From contig DASXCK010000262.1 in assembly GCA_036491235.1 (NCBI GenBank), positions 1 to 23,261 on the forward strand: a stretch of DNA of 23,261 nucleotides, given 5' to 3'. Numbering within the stretch: the stretch's first letter is position 1; the number at the start of each line of letters is the position of its first letter. Positions 22,212-23,261 of the stretch are shown here, in pieces. The position numbers and the translations under genes were made by a program. Under the pieces are notes generated by a model. The model saw only the letters and a list, made by a program, of their open reading frames with translations, searched no databases and had not been told where the DNA came from. The stretch comes from JAVDCA01 sp036491235 (GTDB lineage: Bacteria; Pseudomonadota; Alphaproteobacteria; Rhizobiales; Xanthobacteraceae).

Positions 22212-22302
22212 ACGTCATGGCCGGGCTTCTCCAGGCTTCTCCCGGCCATCCACGTCTTTGCCACGGGAAAACGTGGATGCCCGGCACAAAGCCGGGATGA
22301 CG
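22212..22302. repeat. Dispersed intergenic repeat, copy 3
   Basis: It begins GTCATGGCCGGGCTTCTCC and ends GCCGGGATGACG. Compared with copy 1 it has an internal duplication (GGCTTCTCC repeated: ...GGGCTTCTCCAGGCTTCTCCCGG). The inner CCACGTCTTTG / AAACGTGGATG pair is kept. It follows the quinone oxidoreductase stop. The remaining 22303-22500 holds no gene; the promoter of the next gene should be there. Confidence 0.85.
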
Positions 22303-22500
22303 CGGTGGATGGCACTAAACGGGCCTGTTAACCATTGAAATCCTTGCTCTTACGGTCCCCGCCGGGTTACTCCAGTCAGATGCGGCGGGGCTGGCCACGG
22401 CCGCGAAATCGGCACAAAGGTGAATAGATTGCCTCAGGCCCGCGCTGCCCGGGGGCATGCCGAGGCGCGGCGCGCGGTTTTGGGGGTAGGAGGTCGTCTC

Positions 22501-23261
22501 TTGCGTTGTCTGCGGGCCGCCCTCCTGGCGGCGGCCATTGTCACGTCGTTGATCGGTGCGCCCGCTCACGCCGTCGAGGCCGTGAACGTGCGCACGGATG
22601 TGCCCGCAATCGACCTCGGCGAGATGGTCGAGCAGCACACTGCCAACGGCGACCGTATCCAGGTATCGACCGCCCCAGGCGCCGACGGCATCGTCCGGCG
22701 CATCGAGGTGCGCGCCCGCGAGGCCGGCACCAACTGGGCGGTATTCGCGCTGGCCAATTCGGGCGACCAGCAGATCGACCGGCTGATCGTCGTACCGCAC
22801 TACCAGATGGCCGGCTCCGGGCTGTTCTGGCCCGATCTCGGTCTCTCACGCGTGGTCGACATCACGCCGAGCTCCGGCGATCGCCCCGATCGCCAGGACA
22901 GCGCGACCGCCGACATCTTCCGCGTCACCCTCGATCCCGGCTCGGTCATCACCTTCGTGGCCGAGCTGCGCACCGACAAGCTGCCGCAGGTCTATTTGTG
23001 GGAGCCCGACGCCTACAAGGACAAGGTCAACAGCTTCACGCTCTACCACGGCATCGTCATCGGCATCGCGGGTCTGCTCGCTCTCTTTCTCACCATCCTG
23101 TTCGTGGTCAAGGGCAGCGTGATGTTCCCCGCCGCCGCCGCGCTCGGCTGGTCGGTGCTCGTCTACATCGGCGTCGATTTCGGATTCTGGGGCAAGGTAT
23201 TCGACATCTCGGTCGAGGCCGAGCGCATCTGGCGCGCCTCCGGCGAGGCGATCCTCGCCGC
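22501..23261 (+). CDS. Membrane sensor protein, 7TMR-DISM-like, probably with EAL output domain (3' truncated)
   Basis: The frame is open to the window end; 253 residues are visible. The start is TTG at 22501, chosen because AGGAGG (22488-22493) lies seven bases upstream and a signal peptide begins at once (basic LRCLRAALL, core AAAIVTSLIG, cleavage APAHA-VEA); no in-frame ATG precedes it. Residues about 30-175 form a periplasmic beta-rich domain (RIQVSTAPGADGIVRRIEVR, WPDLGLSRVVDITPS). Two membrane segments follow (IVIGIAGLLALFLTILFVV and VMFPAAAALGWSVLVYIGV), fitting the 7TMR-DISM layout. Full-length relatives I recall in Bradyrhizobium carry a C-terminal EAL (cyclic-di-GMP phosphodiesterase) domain; that part is outside the window. 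Confidence 0.8.
   Translation, partial: MRCLRAALLAAAIVTSLIGAPAHAVEAVNVRTDVPAIDLGEMVEQHTANGDRIQVSTAPGADGIVRRIEVRAREAGTNWAVFALANSGDQQIDRLIVVPHYQMAGSGLFWPDLGLSRVVDITPSSGDRPDRQDSATADIFRVTLDPGSVITFVAELRTDKLPQVYLWEPDAYKDKVNSFTLYHGIVIGIAGLLALFLTILFVVKGSVMFPAAAALGWSVLVYIGVDFGFWGKVFDISVEAERIWRASGEAILA

Noticed and set aside
22326..22341. CtrA box upstream of the membrane sensor gene (TTAACCATTGAAATC)
   Set aside because: The second half-site does not match TTAA at the required spacing.
1..23261. CRISPR arrays, tRNA/rRNA genes, IS elements, phage attachment sites
   Set aside because: None seen: no regularly spaced repeats, no tRNA cloverleaf recognised, no transposase or integrase motif in any frame examined.

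Overview
The window is high-GC DNA (roughly two-thirds G+C by eye) from an alphaproteobacterium, most likely Hyphomicrobiales close to Bradyrhizobium, Rhodopseudomonas or Xanthobacteraceae. The reasons are an RcdA/DUF1465 gene, a DUF1192 gene, CtrA-like TTAA-N7-TTAA boxes, a cysteine-free L31, and three copies of an intergenic repeat beginning with GTCATGGCCGGGCT that is typical of this order. No tRNA, rRNA, CRISPR array, transposase or integrase was found.

Layout: (1) 1-2110: 3' part of a class I fructose-bisphosphate aldolase, a DHH-family phosphoesterase, and repeat copy 1. (2) 2116-6892, minus strand: a complete branched-chain amino acid-type ABC importer read livK-livH-livM-livG-livF, with a palindromic repeat between livK and livH. 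(3) 7171-8936, plus strand: a thiamine phosphate synthase-like protein overlapping a Sel1-repeat protein. (4) 8963-13758, minus strand: the most interesting region. A sigma-54-type promoter and a guanidine-I (ykkC) riboswitch precede a periplasmic binding protein, permease, ATPase, an agmatinase-like ureohydrolase with features of guanidine hydrolase, and a small His-rich protein without cysteines. (5) 13881-17560, plus strand: inositol monophosphatase, a MotA/TolQ-like and MotB/OmpA-like pair, and a GNAT acetyltransferase. (6) 17600-19432, minus strand: an ABC exporter. (7) 19647-23261: rpmE, rcdA, a probable structured small RNA, a DUF1192 gene, a quinone oxidoreductase, and the 5' part of a membrane sensor gene.

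How region 4 is read: guanidine would be imported by the ABC system and hydrolysed in the cytoplasm to urea and ammonia. The aptamer switches the operon on with guanidine, and the sigma-54 promoter suggests control by nitrogen limitation. The ureohydrolase carries a GTGWPEPGG loop and an FDRHID metal motif instead of the usual agmatinase forms. Known guanidine hydrolases need nickel and, in cyanobacteria, are encoded beside HypA/HypB-like nickel chaperones. No such genes are present here. The His-rich protein (11 His in its first 51 residues) occupies that place and may be an undescribed nickel-delivery factor.

A second notable region is 20583-20917, between rcdA and the DUF1192 gene. It has no gene but contains four perfect hairpins followed by an intrinsic terminator on the minus strand, an exact TTAA-N7-TTAA box, and a near-match box 71 bp upstream of rcdA.
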